DNA from: Oribacterium sp. oral taxon 078 str. F0262 | GTDB taxonomy: Bacteria; Bacillota; Clostridia; Lachnospirales; Lachnospiraceae | Direction of reading: 5' to 3' | Assembly (NCBI RefSeq): GCF_000160135.1 | Contig: NZ_GG729936.1 | Location: 26,044 to 90,043, forward strand | Length of the DNA stretch: 64,000 nucleotides | Shown here: piece after piece, positions 8,286 through 18,322 of the stretch | Position numbering within the stretch: position 1 is the first letter of the stretch | Layout of the letters: every line of letters starts with the position of its first letter | Program-made: the position numbers and the translations under genes | Notes under the pieces: generated by a model | Seen by the model: the letters and a program-made list of their open reading frames with translations, nothing else | Databases searched by the model: none | Told to the model about the DNA's origin: nothing

Positions 8286-9607
8286 TCCTTTTCCCCCCTC
8301 TCCCGGATGATAAAGCGAAGCGGCGTTCCGCGAAAACCGAAGGCCTCCCGGATCCGGTTTTCGAGATACCTTGTGTAGGAAAAATGCATGAGCTCCCGGT
8401 CATTGACGAAGATCACAAAGCTTGGCGGTCTGACGGAAACCTGCGTGATATAGAAAAGACGGAGGCGCTTTCCCTTGTCGGAGGGCGGCTGCTTCATCGC
8501 CGCCGCCTTCATCAGGATCTCATTTAAGAGTCCCGTCTTCACGCGGAGCATCTGGTTTTGGTGCACCATGTCGATGAGCGGGAAGAGCTTTGTGAGTCTC
8601 TGCCCGGTTTTCGCGGAGAGAAAGAGGTACTCCGCATAGTCCATATAGGACAGCTTTTCCCTCAGCTTCTTCGTAAAATCCCGCATCGTCCTGTCGTCCT
8701 TCTCCACCGCGTCCCACTTGTTCACGGCGATGATGACGCCCTTCCCGGACTCATGCGCGATGCCCGCGATATGGACATCCTGCTCGGTGATTCCCTCTAT
8801 GGCATCGATCAGTACGACGCAGATATCGGCCCGGTCCACGGCGGAGACCGTGCGGATCACCGAGTATCTCTCGATCTCATCCGTCACTCTTCCCTTTCGC
8901 CGAAGCCCCGCGGTGTCGATGAAGATGTAGCGCTCTCCATCGTGGACGATCTCCGTGTCGATCGCATCTCTTGTGGTCCCCGCGATCTCGGAGACAATGA
9001 CGCGGTTTTCCCCGAGGAGCTTATTGATCATAGAGCTCTTCCCCACATTCGGCTTTCCGATGAGGGCGACCCGGATCCGATCATCCTCCGCTTCCTCCTC
9101 CAGACCCTTCGGGAAATGCTTCAAAAGCTCATCCAGCAGATCGCCGAGCCCCAGCTGATTCACGGAGGACACACCGAAGGGATCCCCGAGCCCCAGCTGA
9201 TAGAACTCATAGATCTCATTCCCCAGCTTCTGGAAGGAATCCACCTTGTTCACACAGAGCACAATCGGCTTATGGGATTTCCGGAGCAGCTCCGCGACCG
9301 CATAGTCCGCGTCCGTCACACCGCTTCGCACATCGACGACAAAGAGGATGACATCGGCCGTCTCGATCGCAAGCTCTGCCTGTGATCTCATCTGGCTGAG
9401 AAGAACGTCCCGGGAGTCCGGTTCGATCCCCCCCGTGTCCACCAGGGTAAAGGGATGGTTCAGCCACTCACAGTCTGCATAGATCCGATCCCTCGTCACC
9501 CCCGGTGTGTCCTTTACGATAGAAATCTGTTTCCCCGCAATTACATTAAAGAGAGTCGATTTTCCGACATTCGGTCTCCCTACAACCGCCACGATTACCT
9601 TTCTCAT
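8282..9607 (-). CDS. der: Ribosome-assembly GTPase Der (EngA)
   Basis: Tandem-domain GTPase essential for 50S subunit maturation, 441 residues. The first G domain carries GRPNVGKST near residues 9-17 with DTPG and NKVD; the second carries GKPNVGKSS near 183 with DTAG and NKWD. A C-terminal KH-like RNA-binding domain fills roughly residues 350-441. The ATG at 9607 follows GGGGAGTAAGG. It is the first gene of der-plsY-gpsA, an arrangement common in Firmicutes. I saw no strong promoter in the 180 bases between it and the nifJ terminator. Confidence 0.98.
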   Translation of the reverse strand: MRKVIVAVVGRPNVGKSTLFNVIAGKQISIVKDTPGVTRDRIYADCEWLNHPFTLVDTGGIEPDSRDVLLSQMRSQAELAIETADVILFVVDVRSGVTDADYAVAELLRKSHKPIVLCVNKVDSFQKLGNEIYEFYQLGLGDPFGVSSVNQLGLGDLLDELLKHFPKGLEEEAEDDRIRVALIGKPNVGKSSMINKLLGENRVIVSEIAGTTRDAIDTEIVHDGERYIFIDTAGLRRKGRVTDEIERYSVIRTVSAVDRADICVVLIDAIEGITEQDVHIAGIAHESGKGVIIAVNKWDAVEKDDRTMRDFTKKLREKLSYMDYAEYLFLSAKTGQRLTKLFPLIDMVHQNQMLRVKTGLLNEILMKAAAMKQPPSDKGKRLRLFYITQVSVRPPSFVIFVNDRELMHFSYTRYLENRIREAFGFRGTPLRFIIRERGEKE

Positions 9608-9783
9608 TCCTTACTCCCCGTCAAGTCCCGCCCTATGGCGCAGTGCTCCCCTTCCCTTCTCTCCCTCTGCGAAGCATTTCACACAGCTTTCAGGCAGTCT
9701 GTCTCTTGATCGACACAGGCTTTTCTCAAGAGGGAGGCGGCGTTTCCTCAGCTTCTCCCCTCTTTAGGGAATGCGAAAAGCCG

Positions 9784-9817
9784 AAAAAGGGAGGCGATGA
9801 CAGCCTCATCGCCTCCC
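9784..9817 (-). terminator. Rho-independent terminator after nifJ
   Basis: A perfect 12-bp stem (9789-9800 with 9806-9817) has a 5-base loop and five T on the minus strand immediately after. It lies 77 bases downstream of the nifJ stop. The rest of 9608-9893 holds a 7-bp inverted repeat (CTCTTGA/TCAAGAG) and no gene that I can support. Confidence 0.9.
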
Positions 9818-9893
9818 TAGTGTAGCATCTTTTTTCGCTTCTGAAAAGCCGCGCTCCGCCGCCCCAAATTTCGGGACGGCCTATAAGCTTAGC

Positions 9894-12800
9894 TTAATTG
9901 TTGTAGAGCTCGGCGAGCTTTCTCAGGTGCTCGTAGCGCTCCCTCGCCTCCTTCTCGTTCTTCTCGTCCAGAGCAGCCGCTCTCTCCGGATTCTTCAGAG
10001 AAAGGGAAAGATAACGGACCTCGCCCTTCAGGAAGTCCTGATAGCCCTCGTACTTCGGCTCCTTGGAGTCGAGGCTGAACTTCTTCTCCGCGAGCGGATT
10101 AAAGCGGAAGTTGTTCCAGTAGCCGGCCTCCACCGCGAGCTTCTCCTCGGTCTGCGCCTTTGCCATCCCCTTCTTGATGCCGTGGTTGATGCAGGGAGAG
10201 TAGGCGATGATGAGGGAGGGACCCGGATAGGCCTCCGCCTCCGAGAGCGCCTTCACGGTCTGTGCCATATCGGCGCCCATCGCGATATGCGCGACATAGA
10301 CATAGCCGTAGGACATCGCAATCCCCGCGAGATCCTTCTTCTTCGTATCCTTGCCTCCCGCGGCAAACTGCGCCACCGCACCGGTAGGCGTCGCCTTGGA
10401 GGACTGTCCGCCCGTATTAGAGTAGACCTCCGTGTCAAAGACCATGACATTGATATCCTTCCCGCTTGCGAGCACATGATCCAGTCCGCCGAAGCCGATA
10501 TCATAGGCCCAGCCGTCTCCGCCGAAGATCCACTGGCTCTTCTTCGCGAGGAAATCCCGGTTCTTCAGAAGATCCGATGCGATCTCATCCGTCCTCCCGG
10601 CCAGAGCACTGAGGAGACGGTCCGTCGCATTTCCATTCGTCGCACCGACGGAGAAGGTATCGAGGTAGTCCTTCGCGGCGGCCTTCACGGCCTCATCTCC
10701 GTCCCTCTCCAGGAGTCTCTCGACCTGCTTTTTCAGCCGGTCGCGGATCGCATTCTGCGCAAGCAGCATGCCATAGCCAAACTCCGCGTTATCCTCGAAG
10801 AGGGAGTTGTCCCAGGCCGGTCCCTGCCCTCTCGCATTCACTGTATACGGCGTCGAGGGAGAGGAATTGCCCCAGATGGAGGAGCAGCCCGTCGCATTGG
10901 AGATGTACATCCTCTCTCCGAAGAGCTGGGTGATGAGCTTTGCGTACGGCGTCTCGCCGCAGCCGGGGCAGGCGCCGGAGAACTCGAAGAGCGGCTTCTT
11001 GAACTGAGAGCCCTTGACCGTATTTTCCTTGAACTTCGCAATGACATCCGCCTTCTCGGGCAGCTTGACCGCATAGTCGAAATAGCCCTGCTTCCCGAGA
11101 TTTTCCGCGATCGGCGTCATGGTGAGCGCCTTCTGTCCCTTCATACCCGGGCATACATTCGCGCAGGAGCCGCAGCCGACGCAGTCCATGACGGAGACCT
11201 TGATGCCGAATTTATAGGCGGGCATGCCGGTCATCGGCTTTGTCACATCCCCCTCCGGCGCCTTGGAAGCCTCTTCCTCAGTATAGGCGAAGGGGCGGAT
11301 CGCCGCATGCGGGCAGACGTAGGAGCAGAAGTTACACTGGATACAGTTGTCCGGGTTCCAGCTCGGAACATTGACCGCAATCCCCCGCTTCTCGTAGGCC
11401 GCGGTTCCGGAGGGCGTCGAGCCGTCCGCATAGGGCAGGAAGGCGGAGACAGGCAGGCTGTTCCCCTCCTGCGCGGAGACTGCGTTCTGGATATTGTTTA
11501 CAAAGTCCAGCACATCCTTCGCGCCCTCGGTCTTATTCTTGAACTCGAGGCCCTCGTCCCCGCAGTTCTTCCAGTCCTCCGGCACGGGGATCTCCTCAAA
11601 GGCATTGGCCCCGGCGTCGATCGCAGCCCAGTTTTTCTTTACGACGTCCTCTCCCTTTCTGCCGTAGGTCTTCTGCGCGGCGTCCTTCATGAGCTGGTTC
11701 GCATGCTCCTTCGGGATAATTCCGGTCAGGGTGAAGAAGGCGGACTGGAGGATCGTATTGATCCTCGTCGGCCCCATGCCGGTCTCGATTCCGATCTTCA
11801 CGCCGTCGATGATGTAGAAGCGGATATGATGCTCTGCCATATACTTCTTCACCTGCCCGGGAAGATGCTCTGCGACCTCATCCTTGCTCCAGCTGCAGTT
11901 TAAGAGGAAGGTTCCCCCGTCCACAAGCTCCTGCACCATGTTGAACTTCGTCATATAAGCCGGATTGTGGCAGGCGACGAAATTCGCCCTGTGGATGAGA
12001 TAGGTGGACTTGATCGGAGACTTTCCGAAGCGGAGATGGGACATCGTGACGCCCCCGGACTTCTTCGAGTCATAGTCGAAGTAGGCCTGCGCATACATAT
12101 CCGTATTGTCTCCGATGATCTTGATGGAGTTCTTGTTCGCTCCGACCGTGCCGTCCGCACCGAGTCCCCAGAACTTACAGTTGACCGTGCCCTCCGGAGT
12201 GGTGACGAGGGAGGGGCCGGTCGGAAGGGAGAGGTGGGTCACATCATCGTTGATGCCGATCGTGAACCTCTTCTTCTCCGTATTCCGGAAGACGGCGACG
12301 ATCTGGTTCGGCGTCGTATCCTTGGAGCCGAGGCCGTAGCGCCCGGACAGAACCTTCACAGAGGAGAAGGCGCTTCCGGCCAGAGCGGCCACCACATCGA
12401 GATAGAGCGGCTCTCCGATGGAGCCCGGCTCCTTCGTGCGGTCGAGGACGCTGATGGTCTTCACGCTCTTGGGAAGAGCGGAAAGGAAGGCCTCCGTCGA
12501 GAAGGGACGGTAGAGTCTCACCTTCACGACGCCGAGCTTCGCGTTCTCCGTCTTCTTCAGATAATCAATGGTCTCCTCAATGGTGTCATTGACGGAGCCC
12601 ATCGCGACGATGACATGCTCCGCGTCCGGCGCGCCGTAGTAATTGAAAAGCTTATAGTCCGTGCCGATCTTCGCGTTGACCTTGTCCATATACTCCTGGA
12701 CGATCGCGGGCATGGCATCATAATAAGGATTGGAGGCCTCCCTCGCCTGGAAGAAGATATCCGGATTCTGCGCGGAGCCTCTCTCCACCGGATGATTCGG

Positions 12801-13427
12801 GTTGAGAGCATTCTTTCGGAAGGCATCAATAGCGTCCCAGTCCACCATGTCCTTCAGGTCCTCGTAGTCCCACTGCTCGATCTTCTGAATCTCGTGGGAA
12901 GTCCGGAAGCCGTCGAAGAAATTGATAAAGGGAAGGCGTCCCTTCAGCGCCGCAAGATGCGCGACCGGAGTCAGATCCATAACCTCCTGGACGGAAGACT
13001 CACAGAGCATCGCGGCACCGGTCTGACGACATGCCATGACATCGGAGTGATCCCCGAAAATGGAGAGCGCGTGACTTGCGACGGCACGGGCAGAAACATC
13101 GAAGACACCGGGCAGCTGCTCTCCCGCGATCTTGTAGATGTCCGGAATCATCAGAAGAAGACCCTGAGACGCGGTGAAGGTGGTGGTCAGAGCTCCGGCC
13201 GCCAGAGCCCCATGCACGGCGCCGGCCGCACCGGCCTCGGACTGCATCTCCGTCACCGAAACCGTCTCCCCGAGGATGTTCTCTCTGCCCTCGGTCGCCC
13301 ACTCATCGACATGCTCCGGCATGACGGATGAGGGCGTAATCGGAAAGATTGCCGCCACTTCAGAGAATGCATAAGAAGCATGCGCAGCAGCCTGGTTTCC
13401 ATCCATAGTTTTCATTTTTCTTGCCAT
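9894..13427 (-). CDS. nifJ: Pyruvate:ferredoxin (flavodoxin) oxidoreductase, single-chain
   Basis: Cytoplasmic iron-sulfur TPP enzyme that converts pyruvate and CoA to acetyl-CoA, CO2 and reduced ferredoxin. Its 1177 residues are typical of the fused homodimeric form. Domain order: pyrimidine-binding TPP domain with TASQGLLLMIPD, the gamma domain, the EKR domain, two [4Fe-4S] ferredoxin motifs CIQCNFCSYVCP (near 693) and CVGCGSCANVCP (near 747), then the C-terminal TPP domain with ACPGCGETPY and GDGWAYDIG. The end includes YSPCINHGI, also conserved. The ATG follows AGGAGGGATTTTT. Its acetyl-CoA feeds the pta-ackA genes found about 10 kb away. Confidence 0.98.
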   Translation of the reverse strand: MARKMKTMDGNQAAAHASYAFSEVAAIFPITPSSVMPEHVDEWATEGRENILGETVSVTEMQSEAGAAGAVHGALAAGALTTTFTASQGLLLMIPDIYKIAGEQLPGVFDVSARAVASHALSIFGDHSDVMACRQTGAAMLCESSVQEVMDLTPVAHLAALKGRLPFINFFDGFRTSHEIQKIEQWDYEDLKDMVDWDAIDAFRKNALNPNHPVERGSAQNPDIFFQAREASNPYYDAMPAIVQEYMDKVNAKIGTDYKLFNYYGAPDAEHVIVAMGSVNDTIEETIDYLKKTENAKLGVVKVRLYRPFSTEAFLSALPKSVKTISVLDRTKEPGSIGEPLYLDVVAALAGSAFSSVKVLSGRYGLGSKDTTPNQIVAVFRNTEKKRFTIGINDDVTHLSLPTGPSLVTTPEGTVNCKFWGLGADGTVGANKNSIKIIGDNTDMYAQAYFDYDSKKSGGVTMSHLRFGKSPIKSTYLIHRANFVACHNPAYMTKFNMVQELVDGGTFLLNCSWSKDEVAEHLPGQVKKYMAEHHIRFYIIDGVKIGIETGMGPTRINTILQSAFFTLTGIIPKEHANQLMKDAAQKTYGRKGEDVVKKNWAAIDAGANAFEEIPVPEDWKNCGDEGLEFKNKTEGAKDVLDFVNNIQNAVSAQEGNSLPVSAFLPYADGSTPSGTAAYEKRGIAVNVPSWNPDNCIQCNFCSYVCPHAAIRPFAYTEEEASKAPEGDVTKPMTGMPAYKFGIKVSVMDCVGCGSCANVCPGMKGQKALTMTPIAENLGKQGYFDYAVKLPEKADVIAKFKENTVKGSQFKKPLFEFSGACPGCGETPYAKLITQLFGERMYISNATGCSSIWGNSSPSTPYTVNARGQGPAWDNSLFEDNAEFGYGMLLAQNAIRDRLKKQVERLLERDGDEAVKAAAKDYLDTFSVGATNGNATDRLLSALAGRTDEIASDLLKNRDFLAKKSQWIFGGDGWAYDIGFGGLDHVLASGKDINVMVFDTEVYSNTGGQSSKATPTGAVAQFAAGGKDTKKKDLAGIAMSYGYVYVAHIAMGADMAQTVKALSEAEAYPGPSLIIAYSPCINHGIKKGMAKAQTEEKLAVEAGYWNNFRFNPLAEKKFSLDSKEPKYEGYQDFLKGEVRYLSLSLKNPERAAALDEKNEKEARERYEHLRKLAELYNN

Positions 13428-13514
13428 AAAAATCCCTCCTGGAAAATGAACGGTATTTTGGATGCGTTACCCCTATGAAAACCCCTTTTTTCCGGGGATA
13501 TCATACCGAAATTC

Positions 13515-13542
13515 AGTATAGCATTCTCCCTATGAATTGCAA
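13515..13542 (-). promoter_or_regulatory. Promoter of nifJ
   Basis: TTGCAA (13537-13542) and TATACT (13515-13520) are separated by 16 bases on the minus strand, about 90 bases before the nifJ ATG. The leader contains a small CCCC/GGGG dyad around 13482-13497. Confidence 0.65.
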
Positions 13543-13572
13543 AGAAATTCAAAGGCGTATCCGATTTTATAC

Positions 13573-13607
13573 AAAAATCCACCCTCCGCCAAAGGGCGGG
13601 GAGTGGA
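13573..13607 (-). terminator. Terminator after the VanW-family gene
   Basis: A 13-bp stem with one mismatch and one wobble (13578-13590 with 13595-13607) and an AAAG loop is followed by five T on the minus strand. It lies 29 bases after the VanW gene stop and just upstream of the nifJ promoter. Confidence 0.85.
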
Positions 13608-13635
13608 TCTTCTTTTACGGGAAAGAGGCGGCTTC

Positions 13636-15699
13636 TCAGGCCGGCGGGCCGTCACTTATGATGCTGTCCGAGCTGGACGATCCCACTGTGGGGCCGTCGT
13701 TCGAAATGATATCCGAGCCGGGACCGACCGTCCCCTTGTTGTCGGATTTCGTCTCCGCCTTGCTCTCGGACTTTGTCTCCTTTCCCTCCTTGCTCTCTTT
13801 GCTCTCCTTCTCGCCCTGCTGGGTCTGCTTCTTGCTCTCCTTATCATCCTGCTGGCTTGTCTTCTCGGAAGCGGAGCTCTCGGAGCTGCTCGGACTCTCT
13901 GACGCGCCCTGGCTCCCGGAGGAGGCCTTCGCGGCACTGCCCGCGTACTGCTTGGGCGGATGCCCCTTATAGGTGACGGAGTGATCCTTCACCTTCTCCG
14001 TCTTTCCATCCTTTGTGATGATTTTATAGGCCTGCCATTCGGAGCCGGCGGTTCCCTTGCTCTCCGAGCCCTGATCCGGCGTGATGATCTGGGGGTTCGG
14101 GACCGGGAGATCCTTCAGCTTCTCCGAGGTAAGCTCCCAGCTGACGCCGTCCGGGAGGACGGGAATGCCGTAGACCTGCACCGTAACCTTCTGATCGGAA
14201 TACGAGGCACGGATCCCTATCGCGTGCCTTGAGCCATTCACAAAGCGGTAGTCCGGTCCCGGCCAGGAAACCGTCGCATCCATTCCGGGGGTGACATAGT
14301 TCGGGGCAAAGGTGTGTGATCTCCGATAGGTGGTAGTGAGTCCGGAGCGAAAGACCGCATTATAGAGCGTCGTGGAAACCTGACAGATGCCTCCTCCGAC
14401 CTCCTCCACGACCTCTCCCGCATTGTAGGCGGGAGCGCCGCCGTAGCCCTTCTCCTCGGTCCTCTGCCCGACCGTTCCGTTGAAGGAAAACTCCTGCCCG
14501 GGCTTTACGATCGTTCCGTTCACCGTCTGCGCCGCAAGCTTGATATTCTTATTCCGGACCGCGTTTGCAGTGGTCTTTGTGGTATAGCTCCCGATGATCT
14601 TATACTTATCCTTGATGGAGGAGAGCGATGCCGGAACCGTCTCCCCGTCCGCGTCGACCGCCTCGGAAAAAGCCTTCCGTTCGATGGCATCCATAAGCTT
14701 CGCTGCGGTGCTCTGTGCATTCACGGAATAGCCGTCCACCGTGCCGCCAAAGACAAATTCTCCGCTGTTTGCATCATAGGAGACGATATCTCCGTTCTCC
14801 GGCGCCATATTCCATACGAGCGCGAGCTGATTCATATAGTCCGTGATCCGGGCGCTGAAATCCGGAAGCTGGAGAACGTAGTCCGCACTCGGAGCGCTGC
14901 TCGACTCGGAGCTCTCCTCCGTGCTGCCCTTCTTCTTTTTCTTCGCCTTCTTTGTCTCCTCCGTGCTGCTCTCCGAAGAGCTCTCCTCGTTTTTCTTCGT
15001 ATAATCCTCGAAAATCTGAGCGACAAAGCTAGAGATATTCTCCTCGATGAGATCCGGAACCAGGAACTGTGTCTTGTCCGGCTGGATCGTGATGCCGGAG
15101 AGAGAATCCTTGACCTTCACGACCTCCTCCGTACCCTCATTATCCGCGCCGGTCTCTCCGGCGGAGGCCGCTGTCGTGGTCTCCGACGGCAGGGCGGGCA
15201 TGGTGAAGGATTTCAAATTCGGATTGGAATTCTTTACGACGAGCCCCCAGCTGTAGGATTTCTTCAGGGTATCCTCCACCTGCTCCTTCGTCATCCCCTT
15301 CATGTTGAGAAGCTCCGCATTGGGAGAGAAGGCGCTGTAGTCCAGGTAGAGGTCCTCGTGGATGATATTCGGGTCAAAGGCGGTCGTCTCCGCCGTCGTA
15401 CTCTCCCTCTTCCCCGCGTGAGAGAAAAGTCCCCGGAAGAGAACGCCCGCGACGCAGAAGACGAGGATCGCGGCGAGGGCTCCCAGAATCATCGGGCCCT
15501 TTCCTCCCCCCTCGGATCCCCTCCTTGCGGACAGCTTCCTCCTCTGCGCGGAATCGTAGGTCTTGGTATGCCTTCTCGTCCCTCCGCTGCTCTCTGAGTA
15601 TGATGATGCCGGGGAATATCCGGATCCCGTTCTCCCTCTCGAGCTTCCCCTCGCCCTGGAGCTTCCCCTTCCGCTTCTGTCTCTGTCCAAACCGCTCAT
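13636..15699 (-). CDS. VanW-family cell-wall protein with peptidoglycan-binding-like region
   Basis: A 687-residue predicted single-pass membrane protein. Residues 1-68 are an Arg/Ser/Gly-rich cytoplasmic tail, followed by a hydrophobic helix near 70-90. A PG_binding_4-like region occupies roughly 110-360 and is interrupted by Ser/Glu/Lys-rich linkers. The VanW domain at about 370-510 contains PGQEFSFNGTVGQRTEEKGY and GGGICQVSTTLYNA, which are diagnostic. The C-terminal 100 residues are low-complexity Ser/Lys/Glu repeats, possibly a wall-spanning stalk. VanW proteins occur in vancomycin-resistance clusters, but most homologues, including this one judged by context, are ordinary envelope proteins of unknown function. 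The ATG at 15699 follows AGGGGATG. Terminators flank it, so it is probably monocistronic. Confidence 0.85.
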   Translation of the reverse strand: MSGLDRDRSGRGSSRARGSSRGRTGSGYSPASSYSESSGGTRRHTKTYDSAQRRKLSARRGSEGGGKGPMILGALAAILVFCVAGVLFRGLFSHAGKRESTTAETTAFDPNIIHEDLYLDYSAFSPNAELLNMKGMTKEQVEDTLKKSYSWGLVVKNSNPNLKSFTMPALPSETTTAASAGETGADNEGTEEVVKVKDSLSGITIQPDKTQFLVPDLIEENISSFVAQIFEDYTKKNEESSSESSTEETKKAKKKKKGSTEESSESSSAPSADYVLQLPDFSARITDYMNQLALVWNMAPENGDIVSYDANSGEFVFGGTVDGYSVNAQSTAAKLMDAIERKAFSEAVDADGETVPASLSSIKDKYKIIGSYTTKTTANAVRNKNIKLAAQTVNGTIVKPGQEFSFNGTVGQRTEEKGYGGAPAYNAGEVVEEVGGGICQVSTTLYNAVFRSGLTTTYRRSHTFAPNYVTPGMDATVSWPGPDYRFVNGSRHAIGIRASYSDQKVTVQVYGIPVLPDGVSWELTSEKLKDLPVPNPQIITPDQGSESKGTAGSEWQAYKIITKDGKTEKVKDHSVTYKGHPPKQYAGSAAKASSGSQGASESPSSSESSASEKTSQQDDKESKKQTQQGEKESKESKEGKETKSESKAETKSDNKGTVGPGSDIISNDGPTVGSSSSDSIISDGPPA

Positions 15700-15730
15700 T
15701 CTGGCATCCCCTGTCCTGCTCTGTAAGCTC

Positions 15731-15769
15731 TATAAAATAGAAAGCACTGTATCCCGCAGTGCCTTCTAT
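15731..15769 (-). terminator. Terminator of leuS, or attenuator in the VanW-gene leader
   Basis: A 13-bp stem with one mismatch (15737-15749 with 15757-15769) precedes TTTTATA on the minus strand. It lies 72 bases after the leuS stop and 32 bases before the VanW-gene start. If the VanW gene has its own promoter, that promoter must lie between 15770 and 15840, so the hairpin would also be in its leader. Confidence 0.7.
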
Positions 15770-15840
15770 CTTAACATATCTTATGAAATTTGCTATCGTT
15801 ATTTTAATTAAATCTTTATAACCCAAGGTAAGAAAAGATT

Positions 15841-18261
15841 TCAGTTTTGCACAACTAAATTGAGGATCTTGCCCGGGACATAAATTTCCTTTCGGACGGT
15901 GCCGCGGAGCCTGTCGCCGAGCGCCTCCTTTCCGAGGGAGATGATCGCCTCCCGGGTCTCATCGGCCGGGACGTGGATCACGAGCTTCGTCTTCCCGTTG
16001 ATCTGGACCGGAATCTCCAGCTCCTCCGATTTCATGGCCTCCTCATCAAAGGCGGGCCAGCCCGCGGAAAAGACCGTGCCCTCTCCTCCGAGATCATGCC
16101 AGCACTCCTCCGCGATATGCGGGGCAAAGGGGGCGAGGAGAACGGAAAAAATGCGGAGCGTCTCCCGGTCGATGCCGCCCTCCCTCTTCGCAAGCTCGAT
16201 GAGCGAGTTGTTGTGCTCCATAAAGCCGGAGACCACGGTATTCAGAGAGAAATTCTCAAATCTTTGCTCAATATCATGGACCAGCTGGTGTCGGATGCGA
16301 AGCATCTCCCTCGTGGGAGAGAGCTCACCCTCCCTGGACTCCTGGACCAGATTATAAAAGCGGTTCAGGAAGCGGTAGACACCGTCGATCCCCCTCTCAT
16401 CCCACTCCGCATCCAGCTCCGGCGGCCCCACAAAGAGCTCATAGAGCCGAAGCGCATCACAGCCGTAATCCCTGACCAGAGCATCGGGGGAGACGACATT
16501 CCCCTTCGACTTCGACATCTTGATTCCGTTCTTTCCGGTGATCATCCCCTGATTGAAGAGCTTCCGGAAGGGTTCATCGAAGCCGATCACGCCGATATCA
16601 TAGAGGAACTTCGTCCAAAAGCGCGAATAGAGAAGATGCAGAACAGCGTGCTCTACACCGCCGATATACATGTCCACCGGAAGGTAATGGTCCGCCTTTT
16701 CCCGGCTCACAAGCTCCTTGTCATTGTGGACATCCACGTAGCGGAGGAAATACCAGGAGGAGCCCGCCCACTGCGGCATCGTATTCGTCTCTCTCTTCGC
16801 CGGGCCGCCGCAGACGGGACAGCGGCAGTTCACCCAATCCTCGATCGCGGCGAGCGGGGATTCCCCGGTTCCGGTCGGCTCATAATTTTCCACCTTCGGG
16901 AGCTCGAGCGGAAGCTCGGACAGCGGTACGGCGACATTGCCGCATTTTTCACAGTGCACGATCGGAATCGGCTCTCCCCAGTACCTCTGGCGGGAGAAAA
17001 CCCAGTCGCGGAGCTTGTAGCTCACGGTCTTTTTTCCAAAGCCGAGCTTCTCGATGATATCCGCTGCCTCCTCCTTGAGCCGGGCGGACTCCATGCCGTT
17101 CCAATCTCCGGAATGGATCATCGTGCCGGACGCCTCGGTATAGGCCTCCTCCATATCCGGCGTCTCCTTCCCGTCCTTTGCGATGACCTGGACGATCGGG
17201 AGACCGAATTTCTTCGCAAAGGCGAAGTCTCTCGCGTCGTGGGCGGGGACACACATGATCGCGCCGGTCCCATGATCTGCGAGCACGTAGTCGGAGATCC
17301 AGATCGGAGTCCTCTCTCCATTCATGGGATTTAACGCATAGGAGCCAGTGAACTCTCCGGTCTTGTCCTTGTCGTTGACAGACATCCTCTCGACATTGGA
17401 TTTGTTCGCCGCGCACTCGATATAGCGCTCCACGGCCTCTCTTCTGTCCTCCTTCGTGAGCGTCTTTACCAGCGGATGCTCCGGAGCGAGAACCAGGAAG
17501 GTCGCGCCGTAGAGCGTGTCCGGGCGAGTGGTGAAGACCTTGATCTTCTCCGATCTCCCCTCCGCCGGGAAGTCCACCTCGGCGCCATAGGATCTCCCGA
17601 TCCACTCGGCCTGCATCTTCTTCACCTTCTCCGGCCAGTCCAGCTTGTCGAGATCCTCCAGAAGGCGGTCTGCATACTTTGTGATGCGAAGCATCCACTG
17701 CCGGAGATTCTTCTTCGTCACCGGTGTCCCGCATCTCTCGCACTTTCCGTCCACGACCTCTTCATTCGCAAGACCGGTCTTGCAGCTTGGGCACCAGTTG
17801 ATCGGAAACTCCTTTTCATAGGCGAGACCGTGCTCAAACATCTTTACGAAGATCCACTGCGTCCACTTATAGAATTTCGGATCCGTGGTGCTGAGCTCCA
17901 TGTCCCAGTCATAGAGCGCATTGATCTGCTTCAGCTGCCGCTTGATATTCTCGATATTTTTCTTCGTCGTGATCGCGGGATGGATGCCCATTTTGATCGC
18001 ATAGTTTTCCGCGGGGAGTCCGAAGGCGTCCCAGCCCATCGGATGGATGACATACTTCCCCCGGATCAGCTGATACCTCGCCCAGGCATCGGAAATCACA
18101 TAGCCCCTCCAGTGCCCCACATGGAGCCCGGAGCCGGAGGGATAGGGGAACATATCCAGACAGTAATACTTCTCCTTCCCTGTGTCCTTCGGATTGACGG
18201 GATGCTCCTCCCAGAACTTCTGCCACTTTTTTTCAATCGCTTCATGCTGATATTTGACCAT
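15841..18261 (-). CDS. leuS: Leucyl-tRNA synthetase
   Basis: Class I synthetase of 806 residues, the usual bacterial size. The HIGH-type motif appears as HVGH in PYPSGSGLHVGHWRG near residue 47 and KMSKS appears in GIKMSKSKGNVVSPD near 582. The CP1 editing domain lies between them, and CPVCGGPAKRETNTMPQW marks the zinc-binding region. The start at 18261 (MVKYQHEAIEKKW) follows GAGGTG. The open frame upstream of it overlaps the end of uvrC and has no family similarity. The leader is only about 50 bases, so there is no room for a T-box. Confidence 0.98.
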   Translation of the reverse strand: MVKYQHEAIEKKWQKFWEEHPVNPKDTGKEKYYCLDMFPYPSGSGLHVGHWRGYVISDAWARYQLIRGKYVIHPMGWDAFGLPAENYAIKMGIHPAITTKKNIENIKRQLKQINALYDWDMELSTTDPKFYKWTQWIFVKMFEHGLAYEKEFPINWCPSCKTGLANEEVVDGKCERCGTPVTKKNLRQWMLRITKYADRLLEDLDKLDWPEKVKKMQAEWIGRSYGAEVDFPAEGRSEKIKVFTTRPDTLYGATFLVLAPEHPLVKTLTKEDRREAVERYIECAANKSNVERMSVNDKDKTGEFTGSYALNPMNGERTPIWISDYVLADHGTGAIMCVPAHDARDFAFAKKFGLPIVQVIAKDGKETPDMEEAYTEASGTMIHSGDWNGMESARLKEEAADIIEKLGFGKKTVSYKLRDWVFSRQRYWGEPIPIVHCEKCGNVAVPLSELPLELPKVENYEPTGTGESPLAAIEDWVNCRCPVCGGPAKRETNTMPQWAGSSWYFLRYVDVHNDKELVSREKADHYLPVDMYIGGVEHAVLHLLYSRFWTKFLYDIGVIGFDEPFRKLFNQGMITGKNGIKMSKSKGNVVSPDALVRDYGCDALRLYELFVGPPELDAEWDERGIDGVYRFLNRFYNLVQESREGELSPTREMLRIRHQLVHDIEQRFENFSLNTVVSGFMEHNNSLIELAKREGGIDRETLRIFSVLLAPFAPHIAEECWHDLGGEGTVFSAGWPAFDEEAMKSEELEIPVQINGKTKLVIHVPADETREAIISLGKEALGDRLRGTVRKEIYVPGKILNLVVQN

Positions 18262-18322
18262 TCTACACCTCGGCTTTTCTGTATGGCGGATGGAGCCGCC
18301 GCGCGGCATCTCATGTCCGTTT

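Noticed and set aside
9927..11903. Long plus-strand ORFs opposite nifJ
   Set aside because: Antisense shadow of a conserved enzyme.
13636..15699. Vancomycin resistance cluster suggested by VanW
   Set aside because: No vanH, vanA/B, vanX, vanR or vanS genes; VanW-domain proteins are widespread in Clostridia.
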